The position numbers and the translations under genes are program-made. This document shows positions 53,437-62,188 of a stretch of 64,000 bases of DNA, piece after piece; position 1 is the stretch's first letter; every line of letters begins with the position of its first letter. The notes under the pieces were generated by a model, which saw nothing but the letters and a program-made list of their open reading frames with translations, searched no databases and had not been told where the DNA came from. Source of the stretch: Halocatena salina (lineage in GTDB: Archaea > Halobacteriota > Halobacteria > Halobacteriales > Haloarculaceae); NCBI RefSeq assembly GCF_023115355.1, contig NZ_CP096020.1, positions 1-64,000 of the forward strand. The letters run 5' to 3'.

Positions 53437-54049
53437 CTACTGGGTGGCAGGCGAGTAGCCGCCATTCACGTTCAGCGCCACCAGAAGCCTGAGGCTTCTG
53501 GTCGGCTCACAAGAGTGAAGCTCTTGTGAACGTCGACAGAACGTTTGCGTTCTGGCTGTCCCAGATATAATCTGGTGACCACCTTGTAGTCCACGTTGAC
53601 CTCGTAGCCGCAGTTCTGGCAACAGAACCGTGTCTGCGTCGTGTGGTTTTCGTCCAGCGTCGTTCCGCACTTCGAGCACTGGGTGGACGTGTACGCCGGA
53701 GCTACCTGCGTGGCGTCGATACGCCCGTTCACCGGGGAGAGGATACATGGTCATCATGGAACGTGACACTCCGTTTGTCGTACCGGACGGAGGGCGTCGA
53801 GATGTGTGGTTGTGACGCCTGCTTGCCGTTCTGCTACCGGGCAACCACGCCCTTGATGGTGTCGTGGCATAGAGGTTGTGCTTGGGTATGGGAGTCGGTC
53901 GGCAATCGAACGACAGTTGGTTCTCACCGTGTCGCGTTCCTTCCCGCCGTGAACGGCGGAAGTTCCCGCTTGTATCTTGATGACTCACTGTATGGGCCTT
54001 ATACCTTAGCCTGCATGGACGTTTCGGCCGCGACTGAAACGGTTGTAGG
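53437..54049 (-). pseudogene. tnpB: Decayed IS1341-type tnpB with internal deletion
   Basis: Minus-strand fragments in different frames match TnpB. One frame near 53740-53850 reads KQASQPHISTPSVRYDKRSVTFHDD, preceded by an in-frame stop. A second (53472-53732) reads ATQVAPAYTSTQCSKCG and CQNCG, the C-terminal zinc ribbon and RuvC flank. A third ends LNVNGGYSP. The two main parts are joined within about 40 nt, so roughly the middle of the protein, including most RuvC residues, is deleted. No tnpA is present. The fragment abuts the RNA ligase stop at 54050. Confidence 0.8.
53481..53575 (-). other. Four consecutive stem-loops in the tnpB 3' end (possible omegaRNA/sotRNA relic)
   Basis: Perfect short hairpins follow one another: CCAGAAGCC/GGCTTCTGG (53481-53501), TCACAAGAG/CTCTTGTGA (53507-53529), CAGAACG/CGTTCTG (53537-53554), and CCAGA/TCTGG (53561-53575). 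They overlap the tnpB coding end, where TnpB guide RNAs (omegaRNA) are known to arise and where haloarchaeal sense-overlapping transcripts have been described. Transcription here is unproven. Confidence 0.65.
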
Positions 54050-55165
54050 TCAGTCCCGATGAACACCTTCTTCGAGGTAGTATTTGATCTGATCTCGTGT
54101 TGCTTCGGCCACTTTCACGAATTCGACGATCTGCTCATCGTTCTCACGAGTGATTTCGTTGATTTCGAGTGTCAGTGATTGGTCGTAAAGGTGTTCGAGC
54201 AGTGCGTCGATCTGCTCGGGCGAGCCACGGACAGTGAACTGTTCGCCGATGGATCTGCCGTTTGCTGTATCACGAATGGTTTCGACCATCGGGAGCAAGA
54301 TCGCCTCACCTAGTCGGTGTGCGCGCTTGCGGAGCTGGTCGTCGTCCGCTTCGAATTCGGCGGCCTGAAACGCCTCTCGGACGAGGCGCGAGAAGACGAA
54401 GTCCCGTCCCCGATCGAACGGTAACGAGAACGCGTAGGCGAGTTCCTCGTGGTGTTGGGATTTTGTCGTGTACTTCGCCATCTTTTCCCCGTTTAGCGTC
54501 TTTATTACGACGCCCTCCCGTTTTGCTGCATCGAGCATCTCGATGGCCGCACGGATGCCGTCGATCGCTTGCGATGGTCGATACCGGCCGAATAGCCGTG
54601 GCTGGGGAAATCCATATTCGGAACAGAGTTCACGTCGATCCAGAACGGGGAGCGGTTCACCGGACTCGCGGTCACGGATGTCGAACACACAGAACGTGTG
54701 AGAGTCGATCTCATCGTAGTCGTGAGTCGTGTATGGTGTCTCTGGGCCGACGAGTTCGACACAGAGCATTCGATTTGGATGCTCACGGAAGAAGTCCGCA
54801 GGGGCAAGGAGTTCCTTGGCACGCGCCGTCGTGTACGGACACACGTATCCACTGCGGGTGAATGCAAGGGGTTCATCGATGTTCGCGATCCGAACGTTCA
54901 CTCCATCGAGTTTCTCCTCGACCGCGAGTTCGTTCTCGAAAAACGATGGAACGCCCGCCTCGATCACGAGTATGCGAGGAATCTTCGGGTATCCCCGGAC
55001 GACGGTGTCCTCGATGACGATGGTGCCGCGTTCGATGCCGTGTCGCGCGTTCGGGAGTGCGTGGTACGTACGACCGGCTGCGGTGCGTCGCTCGAAATGT
55101 TCGAACAGATCCTCCGTGTCTGTCGCTGTCGAATCCAATCGGTCGAGACACTCCCGATCGTCCAT
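54050..55165 (-). CDS. ATP-dependent RNA ligase, Rnl3 (Pab1020) type
   Basis: 371 residues. The nucleotidyltransferase core shows the adenylated lysine K85 in [11 protein letters not shown] (motif I), [11 protein letters not shown] (motif IIIa region), [15 protein letters not shown] (motif IV) and MAKY (motif V). The C-terminal 130 residues are helical, like the dimerisation domain of the Pyrococcus enzyme. Such ligases can circularise or join RNA; the in vivo role is unclear. It is divergent from the PIN-domain gene known as RNA ligase partner, 92 nt apart, a conserved pairing. Confidence 0.9.
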   Translation of the reverse strand: MDDRECLDRLDSTATDTEDLFEHFERRTAAGRTYHALPNARHGIERGTIVIEDTVVRGYPKIPRILVIEAGVPSFFENELAVEEKLDGVNVRIANIDEPLAFTRSGYVCPYTTARAKELLAPADFFREHPNRMLCVELVGPETPYTTHDYDEIDSHTFCVFDIRDRESGEPLPVLDRRELCSEYGFPQPRLFGRYRPSQAIDGIRAAIEMLDAAKREGVVIKTLNGEKMAKYTTKSQHHEELAYAFSLPFDRGRDFVFSRLVREAFQAAEFEADDDQLRKRAHRLGEAILLPMVETIRDTANGRSIGEQFTVRGSPEQIDALLEHLYDQSLTLEINEITRENDEQIVEFVKVAEATRDQIKYYLEEGVHRD

Positions 55166-55257
55166 ACTGTACCTGGGTGGTGCATCCTGAAAAGTGCGTG
55201 GGAGAGAATATCAACCACAGAATGACAGTGAGAGCTTTGTGGGTGCTCCCCGAATTC

Positions 55258-55950
55258 ATGGGTATGGCTGGATCGCTTCCACGCCAGCGGTTCGTGCTCG
55301 ATACGTCCCTGTTCATCACGGACGAGATACGCGAGGCAGGACGTTCACTCCAGGAAACCATCTTACATCTACTCGATCTCGTGGCAACGGCTCGGCTCGA
55401 ACTCAACATTTCCTGTTACATGCCGCCATCCATCCACGACGAACTCGGGACGATGCTGCGCGATCGAGAGGTGAGTGATGCAGTTCACTCTCGACTCGAC
55501 ACGTGGGTCGTCAGAAAAAGCCCTGACCGGTACGGTGTTACGATTCCTGCGGACATCGTGTATGAGTTCATCGACGAGATGAGCGACCGCGTGAATCGTG
55601 GCCTTCGCGTCTCGGAGGAAGCGATTCGGGAGGTTGAGCAACTCGATCCAACCGAGTTGGCAAGCGACGCCGACCGAAGCGAATACATGACGGAGGCCGA
55701 CCGCATCCTCTCGGACATGCGGGATAAGTATCGTCGGGCGCTCCAACGAGGGGTCCTCGACTCGCGCGAAGATTTCGATCTACTCGTGCTCGCCCGAGAA
55801 CTCGACGCCGGGGTCGTGACCGAAGACCGGGGTATCATCTCGTGGGCCGACGAGTTCGGTCTTCGATACGTTCGGGCGGGCCAGTTCCCGACGCTTCTCG
55901 AAGAGTATCTCAGGGCTACTGGAGTCGAAAATTACGGTAGTGAGGCGTAA
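55258..55950 (+). CDS. PIN-domain RNA ligase partner protein
   Basis: 230 residues from the ATG at 55258 (55264 also possible); the open frame extends to 55057 but that part overlaps the ligase gene. The start [17 protein letters not shown] gives the first PIN acidic residue, and later acidic clusters are [23 protein letters not shown] and the [11 protein letters not shown] end. PIN domains are Mg-dependent RNases. Members of this family (RNA ligase partner) sit next to Rnl3-type ligases. It may cut RNA that the ligase seals, but this is inference. Confidence 0.88.
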   Translation: MGMAGSLPRQRFVLDTSLFITDEIREAGRSLQETILHLLDLVATARLELNISCYMPPSIHDELGTMLRDREVSDAVHSRLDTWVVRKSPDRYGVTIPADIVYEFIDEMSDRVNRGLRVSEEAIREVEQLDPTELASDADRSEYMTEADRILSDMRDKYRRALQRGVLDSREDFDLLVLARELDAGVVTEDRGIISWADEFGLRYVRAGQFPTLLEEYLRATGVENYGSEA

Positions 55951-56179
55951 CCATCGAACCCCCATAATGGAATTCTTACTTATATATAGAAAACTATAAT
56001 AACATAATGTTGTTGCTATCCGTCTCGTCGGGATTGACATCGCGTTGACTGTACATGAATGATCGGTAGTTCCGGGGTGCTTTCCATCGGAGACGCCGCA
56101 CCCGTTTTGTTTGAGCGCAGAACGGACGAGAGGTTGTCGTAGAGCCGTTCCAGAGCGTGGCGGTCACCGTTTCGGTGAG
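55951..56179. other. Convergent intergenic region with AT-rich stretch and hairpin
   Basis: Between the PIN gene and the PhoD gene. An AT-rich TATA-like run (55979-56008) has no gene after it. A short hairpin (TCACCG-TTT-CGGTGA, 56164-56178) directly follows the phoD stop on the minus strand and could aid termination, although no T-run follows. Confidence 0.45.
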
Positions 56180-58132
56180 CTACTGGTTCGCTGAAATCGA
56201 ATTGGTCTCCCTCTGCTCTTGGTTCGGCGCATACGACGCCTCATCGAGGACGATCCCGTCGTCGTTGGCAACGATCACCAGATCCGGTGAACTGTCGTTC
56301 AAGACGGGATCGTCGAATCCAGTGTAGCGGGTCGAGGCGGTGTCTTTGCCGGTGCCGTTCCGGACGGTTACCGTCTGTCCAGCGTCCAGCGTGAACTCAT
56401 CGAACGTGTAGAACTGACTTTCCCAACCTTCGAAACCGAGCCGGAACCCGGAGCAGTCGACCGTTGTGTCGCCCGTGTTTCGGAGGATGACGTATTCTTC
56501 CTCTAGATCGTCACTGTCCGGGGAGTTTGGCTGAATTTCGGTGATTACTAGTGGCTCGTGCGGCGGTCGTTCGGAGTCGAGTTGCGCGCCCGGTTCTCGA
56601 TCGCCCGTCACGAACGACGCGATCGTTTCTACCGACGCGTTCGGCTTTTCAACGGTCGACACGACTCGGTAGTCGGTTCGCCACTGATCGGGAGTGATCG
56701 TACACCGAACGTAGCCCCGGTCGTCGTTAGCGAACTGCTGCCACGGTTCGCCCAGTTCGGAATCGTATCCGGTCAACCCGGTGCCGTCACCGAACGAGGA
56801 GATCGATGTACCGACGTATTCGGTGGCGACGGTCTCGGCGTCGGGATCGGTGGCGTCAGCTTTCACGTCGTACGCGTAGTTGCGGTGAACATCACCGGTG
56901 ATCACGACCGGATTCCGGACGGAGTCCCGTTCTAGTACGGACAGCAACCGCTCTCGGCTGGCCCGATAGCCGTCCCACTTGTCTCCGCCTCCGAACTCCC
57001 GTTTCTCGGGATGTGGGTTCTCGTCGGTTGGGGCTACCGGAACCTGATTTGCAAGGACGTTCCAGCGAGTGTTCGACTCCGTTAGTCCTTCGAATAGCCA
57101 CGACTCCTGTTCGTCGCCGAGTAACGTTCGATCGGGATCGGCGGCGGCGTCGCCGGAGTACACTTGATCGTCTCTGTATTGACGAGTATCTAATACGTTG
57201 AACTCGACCAACTCCCCGAACGTGAACCGCCGGTATAGTGGGAGATCCGGACCGTCCGGTTTGCGGGTGGGACGCAGCGGTTGGTGCTCGAAGTACGCTT
57301 GGTAGGCGTTGGCTCGGCGTTCGAGGAACTCCGCGGGTGGATCCTCGTTCTGGGAGATCTCGTCGGCGTAGTTGTTCTCCACTTCATGATCGTCCCATGT
57401 CACGATCCACGGACAAGCCGCGTGGGCGGCTTGGAGGTCCGGATCAGTCTTATACTGGGCGTACCGGATTCGATAGTCGTCTTTCGATGTGATCTCTCTG
57501 GGTGGTTCGTGCCCGCGGCCGAGCGATCCTTCTTGTTTTCCCTCATAAATGTAATCTCCAAGATGAATGGCTACGTCCGGTTTGTCGTGGGCGATCTTTG
57601 CGTGCGCCGTATGATACCCGGCAGGATAGTTCTGACACGAGGCAAATGCGAACGTGAGTGAATCGATCTCCGTCCCCGCTTTTGGAGCCGTCTTCGTGCG
57701 ACCGACGGGACTCCGATACGGTCCAACGGTAAACTGGTAGAAGTATTCGGTGTTCGCTGCCAGTCCGCCAACGTCGACGTGTACCGAATGGGCCCACGCC
57801 GAATCGGCGTTCGTCGTGCCCGTCTTGACGATGCCGTCCATCTCTTCGTCGCGTGCCACCCACCACTGCACGGGAACGGAGCGATCCGGCATCCCCCCGT
57901 CCTCCGATAGCGGTTCCGGGGCAAGGCGCGTCCAGAGCACGACAGAGTCCGGGAGGGGATCACCCGATGCGACCCCCAGAGTGAACGGATCGTTCTCGAA
58001 CGGTCCTTTCGTTTCCTCGGCCGCACCGGTGGCCGGACCACTCGCGGGAGCAAAGCCGACGACCATCGCGGTTGCTCCTGCCCGATGGAGAAACGTCCGT
58101 CGGTCGCTCTCGAATTGATCTACGCCTTCCAT
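56180..58132 (-). CDS. PhoD-like alkaline phosphatase with C-terminal lamin-tail domain
   Basis: 650 residues from the ATG at 58132, which fits a TATA-like element centred near 58161; a GTG at 58150 is less likely. A Tat signal (DRRTFLHRAGATAM) leads to an N-terminal Ig-like PhoD domain and the metallophosphatase core: FASCQNYPAGYHTAHAKIA, HLGDYIYEG, TWDDHEVENNYADE, VVITGDVHRNYAYD. After about residue 520 a separate beta domain (LVITEIQPNSPDSDD ... YVILRNTGDTTVDCSG) matches the lamin-tail fold seen on many secreted nucleases. The tail is uncommon on PhoD and may bind substrate or the surface. Confidence 0.9.
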   Translation of the reverse strand: MEGVDQFESDRRTFLHRAGATAMVVGFAPASGPATGAAEETKGPFENDPFTLGVASGDPLPDSVVLWTRLAPEPLSEDGGMPDRSVPVQWWVARDEEMDGIVKTGTTNADSAWAHSVHVDVGGLAANTEYFYQFTVGPYRSPVGRTKTAPKAGTEIDSLTFAFASCQNYPAGYHTAHAKIAHDKPDVAIHLGDYIYEGKQEGSLGRGHEPPREITSKDDYRIRYAQYKTDPDLQAAHAACPWIVTWDDHEVENNYADEISQNEDPPAEFLERRANAYQAYFEHQPLRPTRKPDGPDLPLYRRFTFGELVEFNVLDTRQYRDDQVYSGDAAADPDRTLLGDEQESWLFEGLTESNTRWNVLANQVPVAPTDENPHPEKREFGGGDKWDGYRASRERLLSVLERDSVRNPVVITGDVHRNYAYDVKADATDPDAETVATEYVGTSISSFGDGTGLTGYDSELGEPWQQFANDDRGYVRCTITPDQWRTDYRVVSTVEKPNASVETIASFVTGDREPGAQLDSERPPHEPLVITEIQPNSPDSDDLEEEYVILRNTGDTTVDCSGFRLGFEGWESQFYTFDEFTLDAGQTVTVRNGTGKDTASTRYTGFDDPVLNDSSPDLVIVANDDGIVLDEASYAPNQEQRETNSISANQ

Positions 58133-58156
58133 TTCTATTCCCAATAACACGCCTCG

Positions 58157-58170
58157 AATAAAATAAGTTA
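58157..58170 (-). promoter_or_regulatory. AT-rich promoter element of the PhoD gene
   Basis: TAACTTATTTTATT on the minus strand, centred 30 nt before the ATG at 58132, consistent with a leaderless transcript. Confidence 0.45.
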
Positions 58171-58346
58171 AAGTTATTCTGTTTATATTTCACATCTATA
58201 TGGATTTCATAGAGTAATTGGTAGCCGAACAGTCCGGTCAGAGGAGAACTCATCTATGCATTAGTGCTAATTATTTCGTCTTTATCGGTATCTAGATCTT
58301 TGGGATCCAATCGAGGATGGGGGGACGACGCGATGTACACCCTGAA

Positions 58347-58354
58347 TTTATATA
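58347..58354 (+). promoter_or_regulatory. TATA box of the ABC exporter genes
   Basis: TTTATATA centred about 20 nt before ATG 58371 and 30 nt before ATG 58380. The spacing slightly favours the second ATG as a leaderless start. Confidence 0.5.
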
Positions 58355-58370
58355 TGAAGTAGATAAATAT

Positions 58371-59231
58371 ATGATAAGAATGATAGGTGTACCGGTTAGT
58401 TTACGAGGAGTGGACCGGGGTGACGTTACAGTGTGGATCGATCAGGTCAGAGCCTTCGCCGAGCGGAGTTTGCGAGAGCTTTCTGGCAACCGGATTATGT
58501 TGTTTTGGGCGTTCGTTTTTCCGTCGGTCATGTATTTGTTGTCCGTGGAGTTGGGTCCTACCGACACCGGATCCATCCAGCGGGCGGTCATGGCGGTGGC
58601 AAACGGAATGTTCGGTTCGATGTTCGTTTGTCTGTTCATATTTGGCGAGCAACTGGTTACTGACGTAGAGGATCAGCGATACGAGGTGTACCGTGCGCTA
58701 CCGATCCATCCGTTCGCTGATCTGATGGGACGGATGGTCTCTGTCCTCTGCTTCGCTTTCGGTGCGTTCGCCTCGACACTGTTCGTTGCCGCGCTCACAG
58801 GGGCTTCGTTCGATCTCCATGGCGTTTCGTCGGTCTTGATTACTGTCGTGGCTGGGACGTTGTGTTGTGTGCTGTGGATGGTCGTGGCGGTCCCGGTCGT
58901 CGTCGTTACTGAGGACGAACGGTACGCCGGGTTCATTACGACGGGGATCGCGGTGGGTACGTTCATGCTCACCGGGTACAACGGTGTTTTACCGGCATTG
59001 TTTCCGTTCGAGGAGTGGCTGTTGAACTACCTTCCGAACGCACTGCCTACACGGCTGTTGGTCTCTCACCTAGTCGATGTCGATCAGTCCGTGGCGATCG
59101 AGCTCTCTCGGGCGGCGTTACCGACGAACACCGCGTATCTCGGACTGCTAATGGGATATGCGGTGGTGTGTCTCACCGTCGGATCGGCGGTGTTTCACCG
59201 TTCGCTGTACAAACGGGGTGAGTGGTCGTGA
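58371..59231 (+). CDS. ABC-2 type exporter, permease
   Basis: 286 residues from 58371 (or 283 from 58380); the frame upstream to 58317 precedes the TATA box. Six hydrophobic helices in an ABC-2 layout: an amphipathic N-terminal stretch (AFAERSLRELSGNRIMLFWAF), then a QRYEVYRALPIHPFADLMGRM loop, typical of drug- or lipid-exporter permeases. Its stop overlaps the start of the ATPase gene (GTGA at 59228-59231). Confidence 0.82.
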   Translation: MIRMIGVPVSLRGVDRGDVTVWIDQVRAFAERSLRELSGNRIMLFWAFVFPSVMYLLSVELGPTDTGSIQRAVMAVANGMFGSMFVCLFIFGEQLVTDVEDQRYEVYRALPIHPFADLMGRMVSVLCFAFGAFASTLFVAALTGASFDLHGVSSVLITVVAGTLCCVLWMVVAVPVVVVTEDERYAGFITTGIAVGTFMLTGYNGVLPALFPFEEWLLNYLPNALPTRLLVSHLVDVDQSVAIELSRAALPTNTAYLGLLMGYAVVCLTVGSAVFHRSLYKRGEWS

Positions 59232-60100
59232 GTTCGCCACACGAGATCATCAGGGCACAGAACGTCCGGAAAACGTTCGGCGACGACGGCGTTCTCACGA
59301 ACGTCGATCTCGTCGTCGAAAAGGGAGAGATCCTCGCGTTGATGGGGAAAAACGGCGTCGGAAAATCCGTGCTGCTGTCCTGTTTGGCGGGCAGTGAACC
59401 CCTTTCTTCCGGTCGTATCGAGGTGTGTGGCGTCGCACAAGCGGGTCGGGAAGGAGTTGCTGGCTTTCTCTTACAAGAGGCGATGTGTATCGATCGGCTC
59501 ACGGGTCGAGAGACCATCGCGTTCTACGATCGGCTCCACCCGCGATTCACTAACGCGTGGCGGGAGTACACCGACCAGCTCGATCTCGATGATCTCGACA
59601 AGCGCGTCGATACGTATTCGGGCGGGATGAAACGCAAGCTTGAACTCGTGATCACGCTGTCGATCGACGTACCGGTGTACTTCCTCGACGAGCCGACAGC
59701 GGGGCTGGATCTATCGGCGATTCAGGCAGTGCACGCCATTCTCCGTGAACAGCGGGCCGCGGGCAAGACGATCGTCGTCGCCAGTCACCTGCCGATGGAC
59801 GCAGGGCTTGCCGATCGCATCGCATTCCTTCAGGGAGGAACGATCGTCGCTACGAATACACCGACAGCGTTGCTGTCAGAACTCCCTCCAGTGATCACCA
59901 CCGCGAGCACGGACACCGCAGACGCGCTCACCGAGCATGTGCTTGGCGGAGAACTGTTCAGCGACGGTGGAACAGTGCGCGGGTTCGTCCGTCCGAGTCT
60001 GGTGTCCACCGTTACCGATGACTCGGACGTGCGAACCACCGAACCGACGTACACGGACGTGTTCAACTACTACACGAACCTTTCCCAGGAGAGCTACTAA
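59228..60100 (+). CDS. ABC exporter, ATP-binding protein
   Basis: 290 residues from a GTG that overlaps the permease stop. Walker A GKNGVGKSVLL, a Q-loop in FLLQEAMCIDRL, signature YSGGMKRKLELV, Walker B VYFLDEPTAGLD and H-loop VVASHLP are intact. The C-terminal 80 residues (from about ATNTPTALLSE) resemble the CcmA/NatA-type tail. With the permease it forms a self-contained two-gene exporter; the cargo is unknown. Confidence 0.9.
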   Translation: MSSPHEIIRAQNVRKTFGDDGVLTNVDLVVEKGEILALMGKNGVGKSVLLSCLAGSEPLSSGRIEVCGVAQAGREGVAGFLLQEAMCIDRLTGRETIAFYDRLHPRFTNAWREYTDQLDLDDLDKRVDTYSGGMKRKLELVITLSIDVPVYFLDEPTAGLDLSAIQAVHAILREQRAAGKTIVVASHLPMDAGLADRIAFLQGGTIVATNTPTALLSELPPVITTASTDTADALTEHVLGGELFSDGGTVRGFVRPSLVSTVTDDSDVRTTEPTYTDVFNYYTNLSQESY

Positions 60101-60192
60101 CCCAAATATCAACCGACAGAGTAAATCGAACTCGTTCGAAATCGACCTCGGTCCCGTTGATAGCGTCCACGCATGCTGTTCCGTACGCATCT

Positions 60193-60996
60193 TTATTCCA
60201 TCCAGTCTCGATATGTACTATTTATTTCTATGACGCCTGAAACGTTTCTGATCTCCTGAGGGATGGTCTCGTGAAACGTTTCGTCATCGATCCGATCGAC
60301 GGGGCCGCTCACGCTGATCGCACCGAGTAGTTCGTCGACCTCCGTAGCAAGCGCCGTAGCGACACATCGGATACCATCGAACTGCTCTTGATCGTCGAAC
60401 GCGATTCCGCGCGATCGTATCTCTTCGATTTCCGAGCGGAGCGTTTCCGTCTCGGTCGTGGTGTTGTCGGTGTGGTACTCCACGTTTCGTTCTAGAACCT
60501 CGTCGATGGTACTGTCGGTCATCACTGACAACATCGCCTTGCCAGCGGCTGTACTGTGGAGATCCTCCTGGATACCTAGATGCGTTGGGATCGTCTCTCG
60601 ATCGTGGTGTGTCGACTGATACAGCGTCACGGTGTAGCCTTGTCGTTCGACGACGAGGCGGGCTGTCTCGCCCGTCGCTGCTGCGAGTCTATCGACGCCG
60701 TCTTTGCCGATCTGGAACACTCGTTCGCGCTCCCGAGCAGCACCACCGTACGACAGTGGCCGGAGACCGAGTTGATACGCACCGTCCGTTTTCTCCACGA
60801 AATTCTGCTTTCGAAGCGTCGCAAGATAGTGATGTACGGTGCCTTTCGAGAGACCGATCCGATCGCTAAGCTCGGTTACACCCACTTGTCCCGTGCGCCG
60901 CAACTCCTCGAGGATCAAAATCGCGTTCTCAACTGATTTGATCGTTTTGCTCTCTTTTTCCCCCTGCTCCATATCATCTACTCTGTCTGATGCCAC
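60193..60996 (-). CDS. IclR-family transcriptional regulator
   Basis: 267 residues from a GTG at 60996; the ATG at 60972 (MEQGEKESKTIKSVE) is an equally good start. An N-terminal winged helix (about 20-75, LSDRIGLSKGTVHHYLATLRKQ) is followed by the IclR effector-binding domain (HSTAAGKAMLS, SRGIAFDDQEQFDGIRCVA, AISVSGP). A TATA-like AT run (about 61027-61035) precedes it. Adjacent Gfo/Idh and ABC genes on the same strand are the obvious targets, and a sugar-derived effector is likely. Confidence 0.9.
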   Translation of the reverse strand: MASDRVDDMEQGEKESKTIKSVENAILILEELRRTGQVGVTELSDRIGLSKGTVHHYLATLRKQNFVEKTDGAYQLGLRPLSYGGAARERERVFQIGKDGVDRLAAATGETARLVVERQGYTVTLYQSTHHDRETIPTHLGIQEDLHSTAAGKAMLSVMTDSTIDEVLERNVEYHTDNTTTETETLRSEIEEIRSRGIAFDDQEQFDGIRCVATALATEVDELLGAISVSGPVDRIDDETFHETIPQEIRNVSGVIEINSTYRDWME

Positions 60997-61059
60997 AAGT
61001 ATCTCTCCATGGTGTATTGTTTATATTATAAATTTATTGATATTATAACTTATATAGGA

Positions 61060-62124
61060 TCAATTGTCATCGTAGATTCGATCTATGATCCGTTGGACGG
61101 CGAGCGCTTGTTCGACCGTGTTGATCGATGGCGGTTCGTCGGTGGCGACGGCGTCGATAAACGTCTCTATCTGTTCTTTGTATGGGTCGTTTCGGTTCGT
61201 CGTTACCGAGCTATCGAGGTAGTGATCAGCCCCTCCAGTTCGTGCTTCGAAGAGTTGGAGCGACTGGTGAACGTCAGCGGTAGCGTTCAACACATCGGTG
61301 ATGTCGAGGCGGGCACCGGCTTCTGTGCCGTGGATGTGATAAGTGTGTGTGGTTTCGGCGTTGACAGCCCATGCGACCTCGACTGTCGCAGTCGTGTCGT
61401 CCTCGAACTCCAAAAACGCCGACACTGAATCCTCCACGTCGAACATCTGTGTATCGTCGTCCTCACCCCACATATCGAGATACGCATATGAATCACGACC
61501 GCCGAAATCGCTTCGAGTCGTGGACATGATATCGTCCACATCCGATTCATCCAAAAAATACAGTAATAAATCGATCACGTGGATCCCGATGTCGATCAGT
61601 GCACCTCCCCCCGAGATCTCCTTGGAGGTGTACCACGATCCCCGGCCAGGGACGCCACGCCGGCGCATGTAGGCCGATTGAACATGTCTGATCGTACCGA
61701 AATAGTCCCGATCGATATACCATTTCAGGATCTTACAGACGTTCAGAAACCGGCTCTGATACCCTACCATACAGATTCGATCGGTTTCCTCGGCGACAGT
61801 CGCGATTTGGCGGGCGTTTTCGAGCGTGTTCGCTAAGGGTTTTTCGATGAACACATCGATTCCTCGCTTCATCGCCTCGGTGGCGACTGGGGCGTGAAAC
61901 TTGTTCGGTGTCGTGATGACGACCGCATCGAGACCCTGTTCGAAGAGCGCCGTCGGTGTTTCGAAGTGATCATCACCGAATCGTCGTTCGAAGTTCTGCC
62001 GTGCGTCCGGACTCGCGTCGGATCCGTACACCTGTTGTCCGAACTCCTGAAGAATCTCCGCACGGTGTAATCCGTGGGTCCCTAGCCCTACCACTCCGAT
62101 GTCGAGGTACGCGTTGGTGTTCAT
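61060..62124 (-). CDS. Gfo/Idh/MocA-family oxidoreductase
   Basis: 354 residues. The Rossmann start IGVVGLGTHGLHRAEIL (G-x-G-x-x-G), the EKPLA motif and the GGGALIDIGIHVIDLLLYF segment define the family; FARRRG-like YMRRRGVPGRGSWY lies between. These NAD(P)-dependent enzymes oxidise sugars, inositols or amino sugars. It is placed between an IclR regulator and peptide-type ABC ATPases, an arrangement suited to uptake and oxidation of a sugar or glycoside. Confidence 0.9.
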   Translation of the reverse strand: MNTNAYLDIGVVGLGTHGLHRAEILQEFGQQVYGSDASPDARQNFERRFGDDHFETPTALFEQGLDAVVITTPNKFHAPVATEAMKRGIDVFIEKPLANTLENARQIATVAEETDRICMVGYQSRFLNVCKILKWYIDRDYFGTIRHVQSAYMRRRGVPGRGSWYTSKEISGGGALIDIGIHVIDLLLYFLDESDVDDIMSTTRSDFGGRDSYAYLDMWGEDDDTQMFDVEDSVSAFLEFEDDTTATVEVAWAVNAETTHTYHIHGTEAGARLDITDVLNATADVHQSLQLFEARTGGADHYLDSSVTTNRNDPYKEQIETFIDAVATDEPPSINTVEQALAVQRIIDRIYDDN

Positions 62125-62188
62125 GCCCGTGTGTCAGACGGGACACTGATACTGGTTTCGACCGTCTGGTTGAAACCGGCCGTGTACG

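Noticed and set aside
53472-53732. Treating the zinc-ribbon frame as an intact small gene
   Set aside because: It is the C-terminal part of a deleted tnpB; other tnpB pieces lie in neighbouring frames just upstream.
55057-55257. N-terminal extension of the PIN protein frame
   Set aside because: Overlaps the divergent ligase gene start and lacks PIN sequence; the PIN domain starts right after the ATG at 55258.
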